Source of the DNA: Nitrospiraceae bacterium
GTDB taxonomy: Bacteria; Nitrospirota; Thermodesulfovibrionia; UBA6902
Assembly (NCBI GenBank): GCA_003599425.1
Contig: QZKC01000059.1
Coordinates: forward strand, 1-57,179
Length of the DNA: 57,179 bases
Reading direction: 5' to 3'
The position numbers and the translations under genes were made by a program. The notes under the pieces are model-generated. The model worked only from the letters and a program-made list of their open reading frames with translations. It was not told the origin of the DNA and ran no database searches. This document shows positions 34,195 through 43,012 of the stretch, piece by piece; the first letter of the stretch is position 1; the number at the start of each line of letters is the position of its first letter.

Positions 34195-34201
34195 TAAAAT
34201 T

Positions 34202-34233
34202 CATGGAAGGCCGGATCGCCCCAGCCTTCCATG
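34202..34233 (-). terminator. Intrinsic terminator of the YncE-like gene
   Basis: CATGGAAGGC (34202-34211) pairs with GCCTTCCATG (34224-34233). On the minus strand the hairpin is followed by AATTTTAG. It lies 14 bp after the stop codon at 34247. Confidence 0.65.
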
Positions 34234-34246
34234 ATGGAAACAACTT

Positions 34247-35626
34247 CTATTCAAACAGTTTTCCCGGAATCTCAAAGATGTTTGTATAGGTGTTCACGAC
34301 TTGTCCGGTCCCGCCTCCTGCCGGGGTGGTTAAATCAGGCATCACTATTGTAATCTTTTTGGTTACGACAGGTGATGCGCTGCTAAGGTCAATCTGATAA
34401 ACTGCGCCGTCTACCCTGTTGGAAACGAATCCGGTTTCGCCGTCTGCTGTAAATGTGATATGCCCTATATGGATACCGGTGCCGACTGCAAGATCGGTTT
34501 GCGCCCAGTTATTTGACTGATCTAAGAGTGTCAGCATATTGGTCCCATACTTGGTAATTGCTACAGTCTTTCCATTAGGGCTAAGATAGGCGTGCCCGTC
34601 TCCGCCTGCAGATGTCACCACATGAGACACCAGCTGCAATGTTTCCATATCAAAGACATCAACTGTAATGCCTGTAAGGTTGTTGCCGGGGCCGCGATTG
34701 CAGAAGTAGAAGTATTTGCCGTCCAGGCTGAAGTTTCCATGATGACCTTCAATCACCTCATTATTCACCAGTACACCGTTAAGCATGGGGACAGACATTG
34801 TCAGGTTTTCCAGGTCAACAACATAGATATGCGGAGCGACAACGGGGATTGCAGAGTTATAAAGCGTCCCTGACGGACCCTCTGTTACAATCCACATCTC
34901 TTTGCCGTCATTGGAAGGAGCCATATAGTGCGGATTATTGTCATACCCTGGAATAGAAAGGTCAAATGTCTTCACCAGAGTAAATGGGTCGCCTTTCTTT
35001 TTCGGCGCTTTGATTACATAGACCTTGTCGTCATCATAGCTTGACGTGAAGAAGTACTTGCTGTCCCATGTCCATGCGTTATGCATTGACTGGTTTCCGT
35101 TAGAATTGGGATTGGTAAGTGTAAGATCAATGTTCTGATAGACTGTATCGGTTTTGGCATCAATAAAGCTGACTCTCAGCGTCCCATCGGCATTGCGCCT
35201 CCACTGATTGACTCCTACCCATTTGCCATTTGGAGAGACAATGGCATGTTTCGGTCTGATATCACCAGTTCCGATAATGATATCTTTGGTCTTTGCAAGT
35301 TTTTTGGTGCTGATCACTGTTACCGTATTCATATTGGCGCCTGCGTTGCTTATGTACAGCTTTTTTCCGTTGGGAGTAAGCGCTGCGAGTGTGCCGCCTG
35401 TAGCTACATCTCCCGGCACTCCGTTTCCGTCCACATCGGTGTCAATTGATTTGATAACCGCTCCAGTTGCCTCATCAATCACATTTACCAGTCCCCTGCC
35501 ATGCGTGGCATATGTGTAAGAACTCTCTCCATCATCATCGCTATAACTGAAACCGGGAAAAGCAAATACACTGAGCAAAAGTAACAATACTAAACAAACC
35601 ATGCCTTTAAAACCTTTTTTAATCAT
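34247..35626 (-). CDS. Exported YncE-like beta-propeller protein
   Basis: 459 residues. A signal peptide (GMVCLVLLLLLSVFAFPGFS) is followed by propeller blades such as ALTPNGKKLYISNAGANMNT, then AIVSPNGKWVGVNQW, FSLDGKYFYFCNRGPGNN and YLSPNGKTVAITKYG. His residues recur at blade edges (NPHYM, GHHGNFS, HIGHITF), which might bind metal. It has no helices beyond the signal. A candidate sigma-54 promoter and a palindromic enhancer-like site lie upstream, and the adjacent operon encodes a sigma-54 activator. Strong AAGGAGG precedes the ATG. Confidence 0.85.
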   Translation of the reverse strand: MIKKGFKGMVCLVLLLLLSVFAFPGFSYSDDDGESSYTYATHGRGLVNVIDEATGAVIKSIDTDVDGNGVPGDVATGGTLAALTPNGKKLYISNAGANMNTVTVISTKKLAKTKDIIIGTGDIRPKHAIVSPNGKWVGVNQWRRNADGTLRVSFIDAKTDTVYQNIDLTLTNPNSNGNQSMHNAWTWDSKYFFTSSYDDDKVYVIKAPKKKGDPFTLVKTFDLSIPGYDNNPHYMAPSNDGKEMWIVTEGPSGTLYNSAIPVVAPHIYVVDLENLTMSVPMLNGVLVNNEVIEGHHGNFSLDGKYFYFCNRGPGNNLTGITVDVFDMETLQLVSHVVTSAGGDGHAYLSPNGKTVAITKYGTNMLTLLDQSNNWAQTDLAVGTGIHIGHITFTADGETGFVSNRVDGAVYQIDLSSASPVVTKKITIVMPDLTTPAGGGTGQVVNTYTNIFEIPGKLFE

Positions 35627-35665
35627 GTAGCCTCCTTTTTGATAACATTATTTACCAGAGCAAAA

Positions 35666-35681
35666 TGCCTGGTTGATTCCA
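35666..35681 (-). promoter_or_regulatory. Weak sigma-54-like promoter for the YncE-like gene
   Basis: On the minus strand TGGAATCAACCAGGCA keeps the invariant GG and GC at the exact -24/-12 spacing but lacks the TT before GC. The start would fall near 35655, about 29 nt before the ATG. Confidence 0.4.
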
Positions 35682-35827
35682 CTTATCCCGTGCTTTCACC
35701 TCCTTTCAGAATAAATTGGTTGAATGATAATTTTTGAATTCGATGTTTTTGTAATTTCAAAAAATTTAATCTGATAAGACAGGAATTCCAGTGATAGAAC
35801 ACTTATATGCAATTATGATTCCATGAT

Positions 35828-35848
35828 AAGGATTAACCGTTTATCCTT
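35828..35848. promoter_or_regulatory. Palindromic enhancer-like site
   Basis: AAGGATTAA-CCG-TTTATCCTT is an inverted repeat with one mismatch per arm. It sits about 150 bp upstream of the sigma-54-like promoter at 35666-35681, the normal place for an NtrC-type activator to bind. Confidence 0.4.
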
Positions 35849-36020
35849 TAAAATGCAGGGAGTAAAAGAAGCTTGCTATTTATATAAATCGTATAGAAGC
35901 GCAACAAGTTTTGCAGCCAACTCACGAATGGAACAATGATCCCTTGAATTTTAAATATATTTTTCTGAAACGCAAAGGATGTTGCGGGTCAGCAAAAGAT
36001 GTTGCACTATCAAAACTTAT

Positions 36021-36055
36021 CCCCTCCCCTTTGATGGGGGAGGGCATGGGTGGTG
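36021..36055. repeat. GC-rich palindromic repeat at 3' end of response regulator
   Basis: CCCCTCCCCTTTGATGGGGG then AGGGCATGGGTGGTG, same family as 6102-6122 and 43011-43033. It starts 1 bp beyond the regulator stop codon. The rest of the 35627-36056 gap is AT-rich with two direct repeats AAAGGATGTTGC / AAAAGATGTTGC near 35972 and 35994, and no gene. Confidence 0.65.
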
Positions 36056-36056
36056 A

Positions 36057-37472
36057 CTATGAACTTCTTGATTTCCTCAGCAGCCGCCTGTTAAGGGCCT
36101 GACGGGTAATGCCCAGAAGAGATGCGGCAATACCCTGTTTGCCTTTAGCTCGTTTCATAGCCTCAGCGATTGCAAAGTCTTCTAATTCATTCAAGGCAGG
36201 AAATCTTCCTTGAATTTGCGGCCATACAATAGATTCCTTAAGAGGTTCAGACAAATAGTCTCTACCATATGCTCCTTTTTGCAGGAGATAATTCTTGAAA
36301 CTCTCGATTGACAGTGCACCGGACTTGTGCTGAGCAATGATATCATAAACCATAGCCTGCAGCTCACGCACATTGCCTGGGAAATCATAATTTGAAAGCA
36401 GGGTTACAATCTTATGCGAATATACAGGCTTTTCTATTGACAGCGACTTTGAAGCCTGTTCAAGGAAGTAGTCAAGCAGCAATGGTAAATCTTCACTCCT
36501 TTCGCGCAGCGGGGGAATATGAACACTGTGACCGCAAAGTCTATAATATAAATCTCTCCGAAACGCTCCATCGGCAATTGCCTTTTCAAGGTCTTTATTG
36601 GTGGACGCAAGAATACGCGCATCACTTTTTCTTGGGACATCCGAGCCAATGGGGTAGTATGTCTGTTCCTCAAGAAGACGCAGGAGCTTGACCTGCGAAG
36701 TCTCATTCAGGTCTCCTATTTCATCAAGAAGCAAAACACCTCCTGACGCCTGAACAATCAGCCCCTCTCTCTCATGTTCAGCGCTGGTGAACGCTCCTTT
36801 TTTATGACCAAACAGTGTATCTGAAAATATTGCATCATCAAGGCCGGCCACATTCACCGCGACAAACTTACCCTTCAATCCGCTTAGTTCATATATTGCC
36901 CTTGCAAGCAGTTCTTTCCCCACGCCGGTTTCACCAAAGATACAAACAGGCCTTTGCGTCTTTGCAATTGCTTCAACGTAACGGAAGATGGACAGCATTT
37001 TGGGACTGTTCGTAATAATTGATGAAAAGGCATCCTCACATTCAATGCCGTCAGCAAGAAGATGGTGTTTGAGATAAGACACTTCATTATGCAGGTCTCT
37101 GAATTCAAGCGCCTTTGTAACACTCGTAATAAAACGGCTCTTGTCAACCGGTTTGACAAGATAATCAAAGGCGCCTTCCTTCATGCACTCCACGGCATTC
37201 TCAATTTTATTTACAGCAGTCATGACAATAACCGGTATATGTGGGAACTCACGTCTGATTTCCGAGAGCAATTCATTTCCCGATAGATGTGGCATAACCA
37301 AATCAAGTACGATAACAGCCACATTCTTTTCAGATAGTAACTGCAGAACTTTCCTGCTGTCCTCAAGGGTCAGGACCGGAGCAATTCCTGCATAACGCAG
37401 AAAAAGGCTATAGTTGAGCAGGATTTCTTCCTCGTCATCTACGAGGAGTATCGGAAGACTGTTGCTGGTCAA
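36057..37472 (-). CDS. Sigma-54-dependent response regulator (NtrC family)
   Basis: 471 residues. The receiver domain (~7-120) has VDDEEE, the phospho-acceptor Asp in VIVLDLVMP, and Lys in LVKPVD. The AAA+ domain (~150-380) has Walker A GETGVGKE, a GAFTSA loop in place of the usual GAFTGA, Walker B GGVLLLDEIGD and an R-finger region FRRDLYYRL. The Fis-type HTH is at the C-terminus (AASLLGITRQALNRRL). The TTG start at 37472 follows AAGGAG and overlaps the end of the kinase gene by 38 bp. It is the output of the adjacent sensor kinase. Confidence 0.94.
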   Translation of the reverse strand: MTSNSLPILLVDDEEEILLNYSLFLRYAGIAPVLTLEDSRKVLQLLSEKNVAVIVLDLVMPHLSGNELLSEIRREFPHIPVIVMTAVNKIENAVECMKEGAFDYLVKPVDKSRFITSVTKALEFRDLHNEVSYLKHHLLADGIECEDAFSSIITNSPKMLSIFRYVEAIAKTQRPVCIFGETGVGKELLARAIYELSGLKGKFVAVNVAGLDDAIFSDTLFGHKKGAFTSAEHEREGLIVQASGGVLLLDEIGDLNETSQVKLLRLLEEQTYYPIGSDVPRKSDARILASTNKDLEKAIADGAFRRDLYYRLCGHSVHIPPLRERSEDLPLLLDYFLEQASKSLSIEKPVYSHKIVTLLSNYDFPGNVRELQAMVYDIIAQHKSGALSIESFKNYLLQKGAYGRDYLSEPLKESIVWPQIQGRFPALNELEDFAIAEAMKRAKGKQGIAASLLGITRQALNRRLLRKSRSS

Positions 37473-39357
37473 TTAAATTCTCCTTGAAACTTAATTTATC
37501 ATATGCCGGCAAGGTAAGACATGCGGTAGTGCCCGTGTCCGGTTCAGAGATAAATTCCATGCTGCCTTTATGCTCCTTTATGATTGCATATGATATTGAA
37601 AGCCCAAGGCCTGTGCCGCCCTGGTTTAACTTCGTGGTGAAAAACGGCTCGGTAATACGGTCCAGTATATCTTTCTGAATACCGCAGCCTTCATCTTTAA
37701 TTATGATTAATACAGAATCTGCTTTTTCGTCATGGGACGTCGATATCCATGTACTCCTTTCCCTGTTATCCAGTGCCTGCAATGAATTCATTAAGAGATT
37801 TATTACTACCTGCTCAAGCTGACGGCTGCTTCCCTTTACAAGAGGGATATTGTTTGTACATGCAACATGAAAATGATTAGTGTATTTATTTATTTCCGCA
37901 TTAAGAAAGAATATTGCGGTCTCAACAACTTTATTGACATCGACTTTCTCATCCAGGTTTCCTGTGTCGGCTCTGGCAAAGTTTTTTAAACTGTCGACAA
38001 TGTTCTTTATCCTTTCCGTGCCTTTGGTAATAGTGTTGAGGAGTCTTGGAACAAGACTCTGGATTTCAGAAAACATCATATTTCCGATAGGAAAGTCACC
38101 GTTTTTTCTGTAATGATCTTCAAGAAGCAAAAAGATATCCTTCCAGATATCATTGAACAGTTGCGCATTGGACATAATAAAACTGTTGGGATTGTTAATC
38201 TCATGAGCCACGCCTGAAACGAGGGTGCCGAGGGAGGTCATCTTGTTTGCATGAATGAGTTTTGCCTGAATTATCTTCGCCTCTTCTTCCCGCGCCTGTT
38301 TTTCTGCCTGTTCTTTTATAATCTCACGCGACCGCACAACCTCTTCCGTCAGATGCTGGAACCGTTCTTCAAGGACGTGGAGCTGATCCCCTTTCTGAAT
38401 TTCCCGCTGTTGAACGCCCAATGTATGTTGTGAAAAATGCGAGACGCGTCCGGTCAACCGCTGTATACGCTGTGTGATATAGAACATGACGAACGCAAAA
38501 GACAGGATTAATACAAAAGCCGATACAGCCCGTTCTCCGCGTTCCCTCAAAATCAGCGATCCTGTTAATTCGTCAGCTTTTGACAGTGAGATTAATGAAA
38601 TAAATTTTATGACCAGATCCGAAGAGCCGTAATCAAAAAACTCCTTTCCTGTGACCAGATACTTTTTCTGCAAGACGTCAAGCGACGCTCCAGACGGTAT
38701 CTCCATCAGGTTGCTGCTTGTAAGAACCCGCGGTGCTTCTCCGGGAGTTATCAAGGCTACGATATCTCTTTGGGTAGAGATTCCTATGGCATCATTCAGG
38801 AACTCATCATCTATGGGAGTTGCAAGCATCAATGTAGACATAAGCTTTTCCCGGGGATTAAGATAAGATGCGGATGTAATCAGATATGGGGCCTTATCAA
38901 AGGTAGTCATATAACTTTGTTCATTGCTTTTGTCAATCAAAAGACTTGCAGGCTGAAGCAAAAACTGCGGCAGGGTATCCTTATCTCTCTGATACGCCTC
39001 CCTGACCACTCCTCGGGAGTCCAGCAGCAAGGCGTAACGGGGCTGCGGCAGCGTACGCAGCATTGTACGTGCAGGAAACCACGACGGCGTATTGTTGTAG
39101 TATTTAATTTTAACAATATCATTGGAAGACCATCTCTGATTGTCAATATAATCAATGAAATTGTTTTGAATTGTAAAAATCCTTACTGACTGCTGATGCG
39201 CTTTTACATACCGGTCAAAACGCAACCGGTCTTCCATTGCCTGCTGACCAAGTCTTTCCGTTAATTGAGCAATAAAGATATTTTTTATCCGGCGGCTTTG
39301 AATGTAATCCATCACAATCCATACAATGACACCGATCGCAACTGTAACAATTACCAT
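37435..39357 (-). CDS. Membrane sensor histidine kinase
   Basis: 640 residues. An N-terminal helix (VTVAIGVIVWIVMDYI) and a second near residue 290 (VSAFVLILSFAFVMFYI) flank a ~260-residue periplasmic sensor domain. A coiled-coil linker leads to a dimerisation/phosphorylation helix with HEINNPNSF (His near 390). The ATPase domain has the N-box NLLMNSLQAL and G-boxes GCGIQ and TGLGLS. The frame stays open upstream of ATG 39357 (reading RNWFYRIPLTIK) without a good start, so a few N-terminal residues may be missing. It is the middle gene of a solute-binding-protein/kinase/regulator operon. Confidence 0.92.
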   Translation of the reverse strand: MVIVTVAIGVIVWIVMDYIQSRRIKNIFIAQLTERLGQQAMEDRLRFDRYVKAHQQSVRIFTIQNNFIDYIDNQRWSSNDIVKIKYYNNTPSWFPARTMLRTLPQPRYALLLDSRGVVREAYQRDKDTLPQFLLQPASLLIDKSNEQSYMTTFDKAPYLITSASYLNPREKLMSTLMLATPIDDEFLNDAIGISTQRDIVALITPGEAPRVLTSSNLMEIPSGASLDVLQKKYLVTGKEFFDYGSSDLVIKFISLISLSKADELTGSLILRERGERAVSAFVLILSFAFVMFYITQRIQRLTGRVSHFSQHTLGVQQREIQKGDQLHVLEERFQHLTEEVVRSREIIKEQAEKQAREEEAKIIQAKLIHANKMTSLGTLVSGVAHEINNPNSFIMSNAQLFNDIWKDIFLLLEDHYRKNGDFPIGNMMFSEIQSLVPRLLNTITKGTERIKNIVDSLKNFARADTGNLDEKVDVNKVVETAIFFLNAEINKYTNHFHVACTNNIPLVKGSSRQLEQVVINLLMNSLQALDNRERSTWISTSHDEKADSVLIIIKDEGCGIQKDILDRITEPFFTTKLNQGGTGLGLSISYAIIKEHKGSMEFISEPDTGTTACLTLPAYDKLSFKENLIDQQQSSDTPRR

Positions 39358-39419
39358 TTTTATGGTTAAAGGAATACGGTAAAACCAGTTACGTATTGCG
39401 GGTTGTGAGTTGCGTGTTT

Positions 39420-40433
39420 CTATTTCGGTTCTCCAATCAATTCATCGCCCCTGAATTTCCATCCCGCTTTTTTCAGAAGCGCCGCAGGAATGATGTTATG
39501 TTCTTTAGGAAGGTCCTTGGTATGCTGCAATAAGAAATCGACCAACTTTTTAGCATGCGGATTTTCAACTCCTTTCCCTTCCCATATTGCAAGGTTATAG
39601 ACACGATACAGAGGATACCTTAGAGATATGAGATGATCTGCATTTTCAGCGCTGTAACCGTCAATCAATAATGCCTTTACTCTGCCTTTATCCTTATAAC
39701 GAATAGTGTTCCATAATACTTCGTATCCGATTGCCCCAGGATTTAAGGATATCTGTGAGATCATGTCTGGAATAGCTCCTACTTCCTGCATACCCGGAGC
39801 AAAGAGGTCTTCATTATCAAGCAGTAATCGCCAGTGTCCGGGTCTTAATTTGCAGTGAAGTCTTCCAACGACCTGAATCGGTATATCAAAGCCTTTCTCC
39901 TTGTTAGAAGATTTCAATTCAGACCAGCGATGGATTTCACCCATAAAAATCTGTCTTGCCTCTCCGATGGTTATTTTTTTTACAGGATTATCAGGATGTA
40001 CCAGAAGCGCGATCGCGTCAATTCCGATTGTGTGAAAACGGAGTCCCGGAAGCCTGTCTGTTTTCCCGGGGGGGCAACAAAATCCCCCGATATCAACTGT
40101 CTTGCGCTCCACCATTCCTGATGTGATGCCGCAGGTGCCTTCATTCACAACAATCTTCAACCCGTGTTCTTTGGCGTATTTCTGAATCATGGGAAGTAAA
40201 GCCGGGTATAGATGCTGATCAAGGGAAAGCACAATGTCCGCATCGCCTGCCGAGGGGTCATATTTAATAGGCTGATTTATCCAGTCTTCAGGCATCGCCT
40301 GTGTTTCCGCTGGGTCGGTAAAAGGCGGCCCCTTTAAACTACGCGGAGGATTCTGCCCAGCAAATCCTCCTGTAAACAATAGCAGCGCGGCAAGAAAGAA
40401 TATAAGGGATATTTGGGAGCTTGTCGTTTTCAT
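39420..40433 (-). CDS. PstS-like periplasmic substrate-binding protein
   Basis: 337 residues with a signal peptide (ISLIFFLAALLLFTGGFAG). The body resembles phosphate-type solute-binding proteins (PBP_like_2): ITSGMVERKTVDIGGFCCPP, then DAIALLVHPDNPVKKIT and EARQIFMGEIHRWSEL, NPGAIGYEVLW. The cysteines in G-T-C-G and G-F-C-C-P-P are unusual and may coordinate metal or form disulfides. No permease or ATPase genes are nearby. Next on the transcript is a sensor kinase, so it probably serves as the periplasmic sensor for that system. A GTG just upstream is an alternative start. Confidence 0.82.
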   Translation of the reverse strand: MKTTSSQISLIFFLAALLLFTGGFAGQNPPRSLKGPPFTDPAETQAMPEDWINQPIKYDPSAGDADIVLSLDQHLYPALLPMIQKYAKEHGLKIVVNEGTCGITSGMVERKTVDIGGFCCPPGKTDRLPGLRFHTIGIDAIALLVHPDNPVKKITIGEARQIFMGEIHRWSELKSSNKEKGFDIPIQVVGRLHCKLRPGHWRLLLDNEDLFAPGMQEVGAIPDMISQISLNPGAIGYEVLWNTIRYKDKGRVKALLIDGYSAENADHLISLRYPLYRVYNLAIWEGKGVENPHAKKLVDFLLQHTKDLPKEHNIIPAALLKKAGWKFRGDELIGEPK

Positions 40434-40803
40434 CACGTTTCCTTTTCCCCCTTCTTATTATTTAAGAATGGTATTTTTTAGTATAACAAAAGAATAAAAA
40501 GGAATATTGTGGAATTTCAAACAAACTCAGAAAACATACTATTAAAAGTCTCCTTCCTGTATAAACATGCAATACAACTTTACAGTCAACGGCTTAAATG
40601 AAGACATCAATAAACTCACGTTCATGCCGGACTAAATTTTAATGAAATATCGCAATTCTCTTTCTTTCAGGAAGAACTCATCAGGCGGTGGGAGCGAAGG
40701 CGTGAAGCTTGCGTCCTCTTCGTACAAACTGAGTGACTGAGCTTCGGGGGTTACAATCAATCAATGTACCTGCGAAGTGGTGGGCGGGCGTAGCAGGCCC
40801 ACC

Positions 40804-41094
40804 TCAGGTGTCTTTGAGTTTTATATCCTCTTTTGCCTTGTCCACAACACGGCGGACATCGCTTAAACATCAACGCCCCAGGGGATTAGTTTCAGCGCAG
40901 TTGCAAGAGCCTTTTTTCTTCTCTGATTGTATCCGCTCCATAATCAAAGACCTTCTCTGATTATCATGGACATCTTTAATTATGTCGGCCTCAGAATATC
41001 CGAAACAGTAACAGATAAGACTTTCCATACACACATATTTTACAGAAAAAGCCTTGCACGAAGTCGAATCGACCGCAGTCCCAGGCGTGCGCAT
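40804..41094 (-). CDS. BFD-like [2Fe-2S] protein, candidate selenoprotein (in-frame TGA at 40870-40872)
   Basis: Up to the TGA the product carries CYCFGYSEADIIKDV and KKKGSCNCAETNPLGR, which match short BFD-like [2Fe-2S]/metallochaperone proteins whose next residues are normally C-C-L-x-D-V. Here the codons after GR are TGA, TGT, TTA, AGC, GAT, GTC, giving stop-or-Sec then CLSDVRRVVDKAKEDIK and a real stop at 40804. Some members of this family are known to have selenocysteine at that place. A hairpin GTCCGC-CGTGTT-GTGGAC begins 12 nt after the TGA. The loop has G second and lies 18 nt from the TGA, fitting bacterial SECIS rules. ATG 41094 or an internal ATG at 41028 could start it. A nonsense mutation remains the alternative. 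Confidence 0.6.
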
Positions 41095-41100
41095 GAATCT

Positions 41101-41292
41101 CTAAAACGCCTCCATCTCCGGAGACTGTTCACTGCCGTAAAAATCTTCCTTCGGCTTTCTCTCTGAGACAGTAAACCACCCTTCCCAGCTTCCGGCCGGA
41201 ATAAGGTCAATCTTTACGGACTTCTTACTGTTCTCCTTCTCAAGCAGTACCCCTACTCTCTCCCAGCGTGCGTTTCGGTTCTCTCGTCCTTT
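41101..41292 (-). pseudogene. Open fragment without start codon, possible frameshifted small gene
   Basis: 63 codons are open and end in TAG only 6 bp before the ATG of the candidate selenoprotein. The translation NARWERVGVLLEKENSKKSV, then KIDLIPAGSWEGWF and TVSERK, looks protein-like, with hydrophobic/charged alternation. There is no usable start except one near the end. A possible N-terminus (ATG, MKNGRGRFPEKDERTE) lies in another frame just upstream, so a frameshift is suspected. I do not recognise the family with confidence. Confidence 0.35.
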
Positions 41293-41448
41293 TCAGGGAA
41301 ACGCCCCCTTCCATTTTTCATCTCGTTTTATGTTATAGTGTTACCGTTCATCAGGGCTCAACGGGGACATGTAGATTATTTTTAATCTTTTGCACTTTAG
41401 TACTTGTGCACTTTTGTGCTTTTGCTCTTTTGCACTTTGTAGGGGGAC

Positions 41449-42978
41449 ATGCTTTCTAAAATTCTTAGCGCAACACTTATCGGCATCGAAGCTCATATCG
41501 TGGAGGTAGAAGTTGATATCACTTCCAAAGGGCTGCCCCATTTTTCCACGGTAGGCCTCCCTGACACGGCAGTAAAGGAAAGCAAAGAGCGTGTGCGTGC
41601 GGCTCTCAAGAACACAGGATTCAATTTCCCGCTCAAGCAGATAACTGTGAACCTTGCGCCTGCGGACCTGAAAAAGGAAGGTTCGGCATTTGACCTCCCG
41701 ATCGCTATAGGCATACTTGTATCAGAAGGCATCATCCAGCCTGATTCGGCCATGGACTATCTGATCTCCGGTGAGTTGTCTCTTGACGGAAGGATCAAGC
41801 CGGTAAAGGGAGCTCTGTCAATGGCCATTAAGGCATGGCAAGACAAGCTCAAAGGATTGATACTTCCCGGTGAAAATGCTAACGAGGCGTCGGTGGTTCA
41901 TGGGATCACGGTATACGGATTCAGCACTCTGCCGGAGCTCATTGAATTTTTCTGCGGGACGAACTCTAAAGAACCTGCATTTGTCGACATTTCCTCTGTT
42001 ATGGAAGAGAATTCCCTGTATCATGATGATTTCTCGGATGTAAAAGGACAGGAGCATGTCAAACGCGCTCTTGAAGTAGCTGCAGCGGGCAGCCACAATC
42101 TTCTCATGATCGGGCCTCCGGGGTCAGGGAAAACGATGCTTGCAAAACGAATTCCCACGATACTGCCTGATTTGACCTTTGAAGAGGCGCTCCAGACAAC
42201 AAGGATCCACAGCGTTGTTGGAATTTTGAAACCCGGACAGCCGCTCCTTGCGACACGTCCCTTCCGTTCCCCGCATCATACATTATCAGACGTTGCAATG
42301 GTCGGTGGAGGGCAGTTCCCGAAACCCGGCGAAGTCAGCCTTGCGCACAACGGAGTTCTGTTCCTTGATGAATTGCCGGAGTTCAAGAGGAACGTCCTGG
42401 AAGTGTTGCGCCAGCCTCTTGAAGACGCCACAGTAACAATCTCCAGGGCATTAAGCTCAATTACATATCCGGCTTCAATTATGCTTGTGTGCTCCATGAA
42501 CCCGTGCCCGTGTGGCTACCTTGGAGACAGCCGGCACCAATGCACGTGCTCCCCCCATCAGGTGCATCGTTACAGGCAGCGTGTCTCCGGCCCCCTGCTT
42601 GACAGGATAGATATACACGTCGAAGTCCCTGCAGTGCCGTACAAAGACCTTTCAAATGAATATTGTGGTGAGACCTCAAAGACCATCCGTGATAGAATAC
42701 AGACTGCCCGGCAAATGCAGGTCGGGAGATTCAGTAAAGACAACATTTATTCGAACTCAAAGATGCGTTCAAAGCATATCAAGAAATACTGCGTGCTCAA
42801 CCCCAATGCACAGGACATCATTGAAACAGCCATGCACAGGCTGGGGCTCTCGGCGCGTGCGTATACACGCATACTCAAAGTCAGCAGGACAATTGCGGAC
42901 CTTGCAGGATCAGAGCAGATACAGGCTGAACACATCTCAGAAGCAATCCAGTACAGGACCCTGGACAAAGGAGTGTAA
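41449..42978 (+). CDS. comM: YifB/ComM-type Mg-chelatase-like AAA+ ATPase
   Basis: 509 residues. The N-terminal Lon-like (ChlI) domain (~1-170) has HIVEVEVDITSKGLPHFSTV and GLPDTAVKESKERVRAAL. The Mg-chelatase AAA+ core has Walker A GPPGSGKTML near 225 and Walker B VLFLDELPEF near 300. The C-terminal motif PCPCGYLGD with CTCS gives the zinc-like cysteines. ComM helicases promote branch migration during natural transformation. GTAGGGGG precedes the ATG. It is followed by several palindromic repeats. Confidence 0.95.
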   Translation: MLSKILSATLIGIEAHIVEVEVDITSKGLPHFSTVGLPDTAVKESKERVRAALKNTGFNFPLKQITVNLAPADLKKEGSAFDLPIAIGILVSEGIIQPDSAMDYLISGELSLDGRIKPVKGALSMAIKAWQDKLKGLILPGENANEASVVHGITVYGFSTLPELIEFFCGTNSKEPAFVDISSVMEENSLYHDDFSDVKGQEHVKRALEVAAAGSHNLLMIGPPGSGKTMLAKRIPTILPDLTFEEALQTTRIHSVVGILKPGQPLLATRPFRSPHHTLSDVAMVGGGQFPKPGEVSLAHNGVLFLDELPEFKRNVLEVLRQPLEDATVTISRALSSITYPASIMLVCSMNPCPCGYLGDSRHQCTCSPHQVHRYRQRVSGPLLDRIDIHVEVPAVPYKDLSNEYCGETSKTIRDRIQTARQMQVGRFSKDNIYSNSKMRSKHIKKYCVLNPNAQDIIETAMHRLGLSARAYTRILKVSRTIADLAGSEQIQAEHISEAIQYRTLDKGV

Positions 42979-42979
42979 T

Positions 42980-43012
42980 GAGATACCCCACAGCAGAGCT
43001 GTGAGGTATCTC
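42980..43012 (+). terminator. Long hairpin downstream of comM
   Basis: GAGATACCCCACAGC (42980-42994) pairs with GCTGTGAGGTATCTC (42998-43012) over 14 of 15 bases. It starts one base after the stop codon. It lacks a U-run and is followed directly by another palindrome, so it may be a repeat element rather than a terminator. Confidence 0.5.

Noticed and set aside
40437-40800. A gene upstream of the solute-binding protein
   Set aside because: All frames are short and lack ribosome sites or recognisable motifs. The stretch holds only AT-rich DNA and a GGTGGGC/GCCCACC hairpin near 40779-40803.
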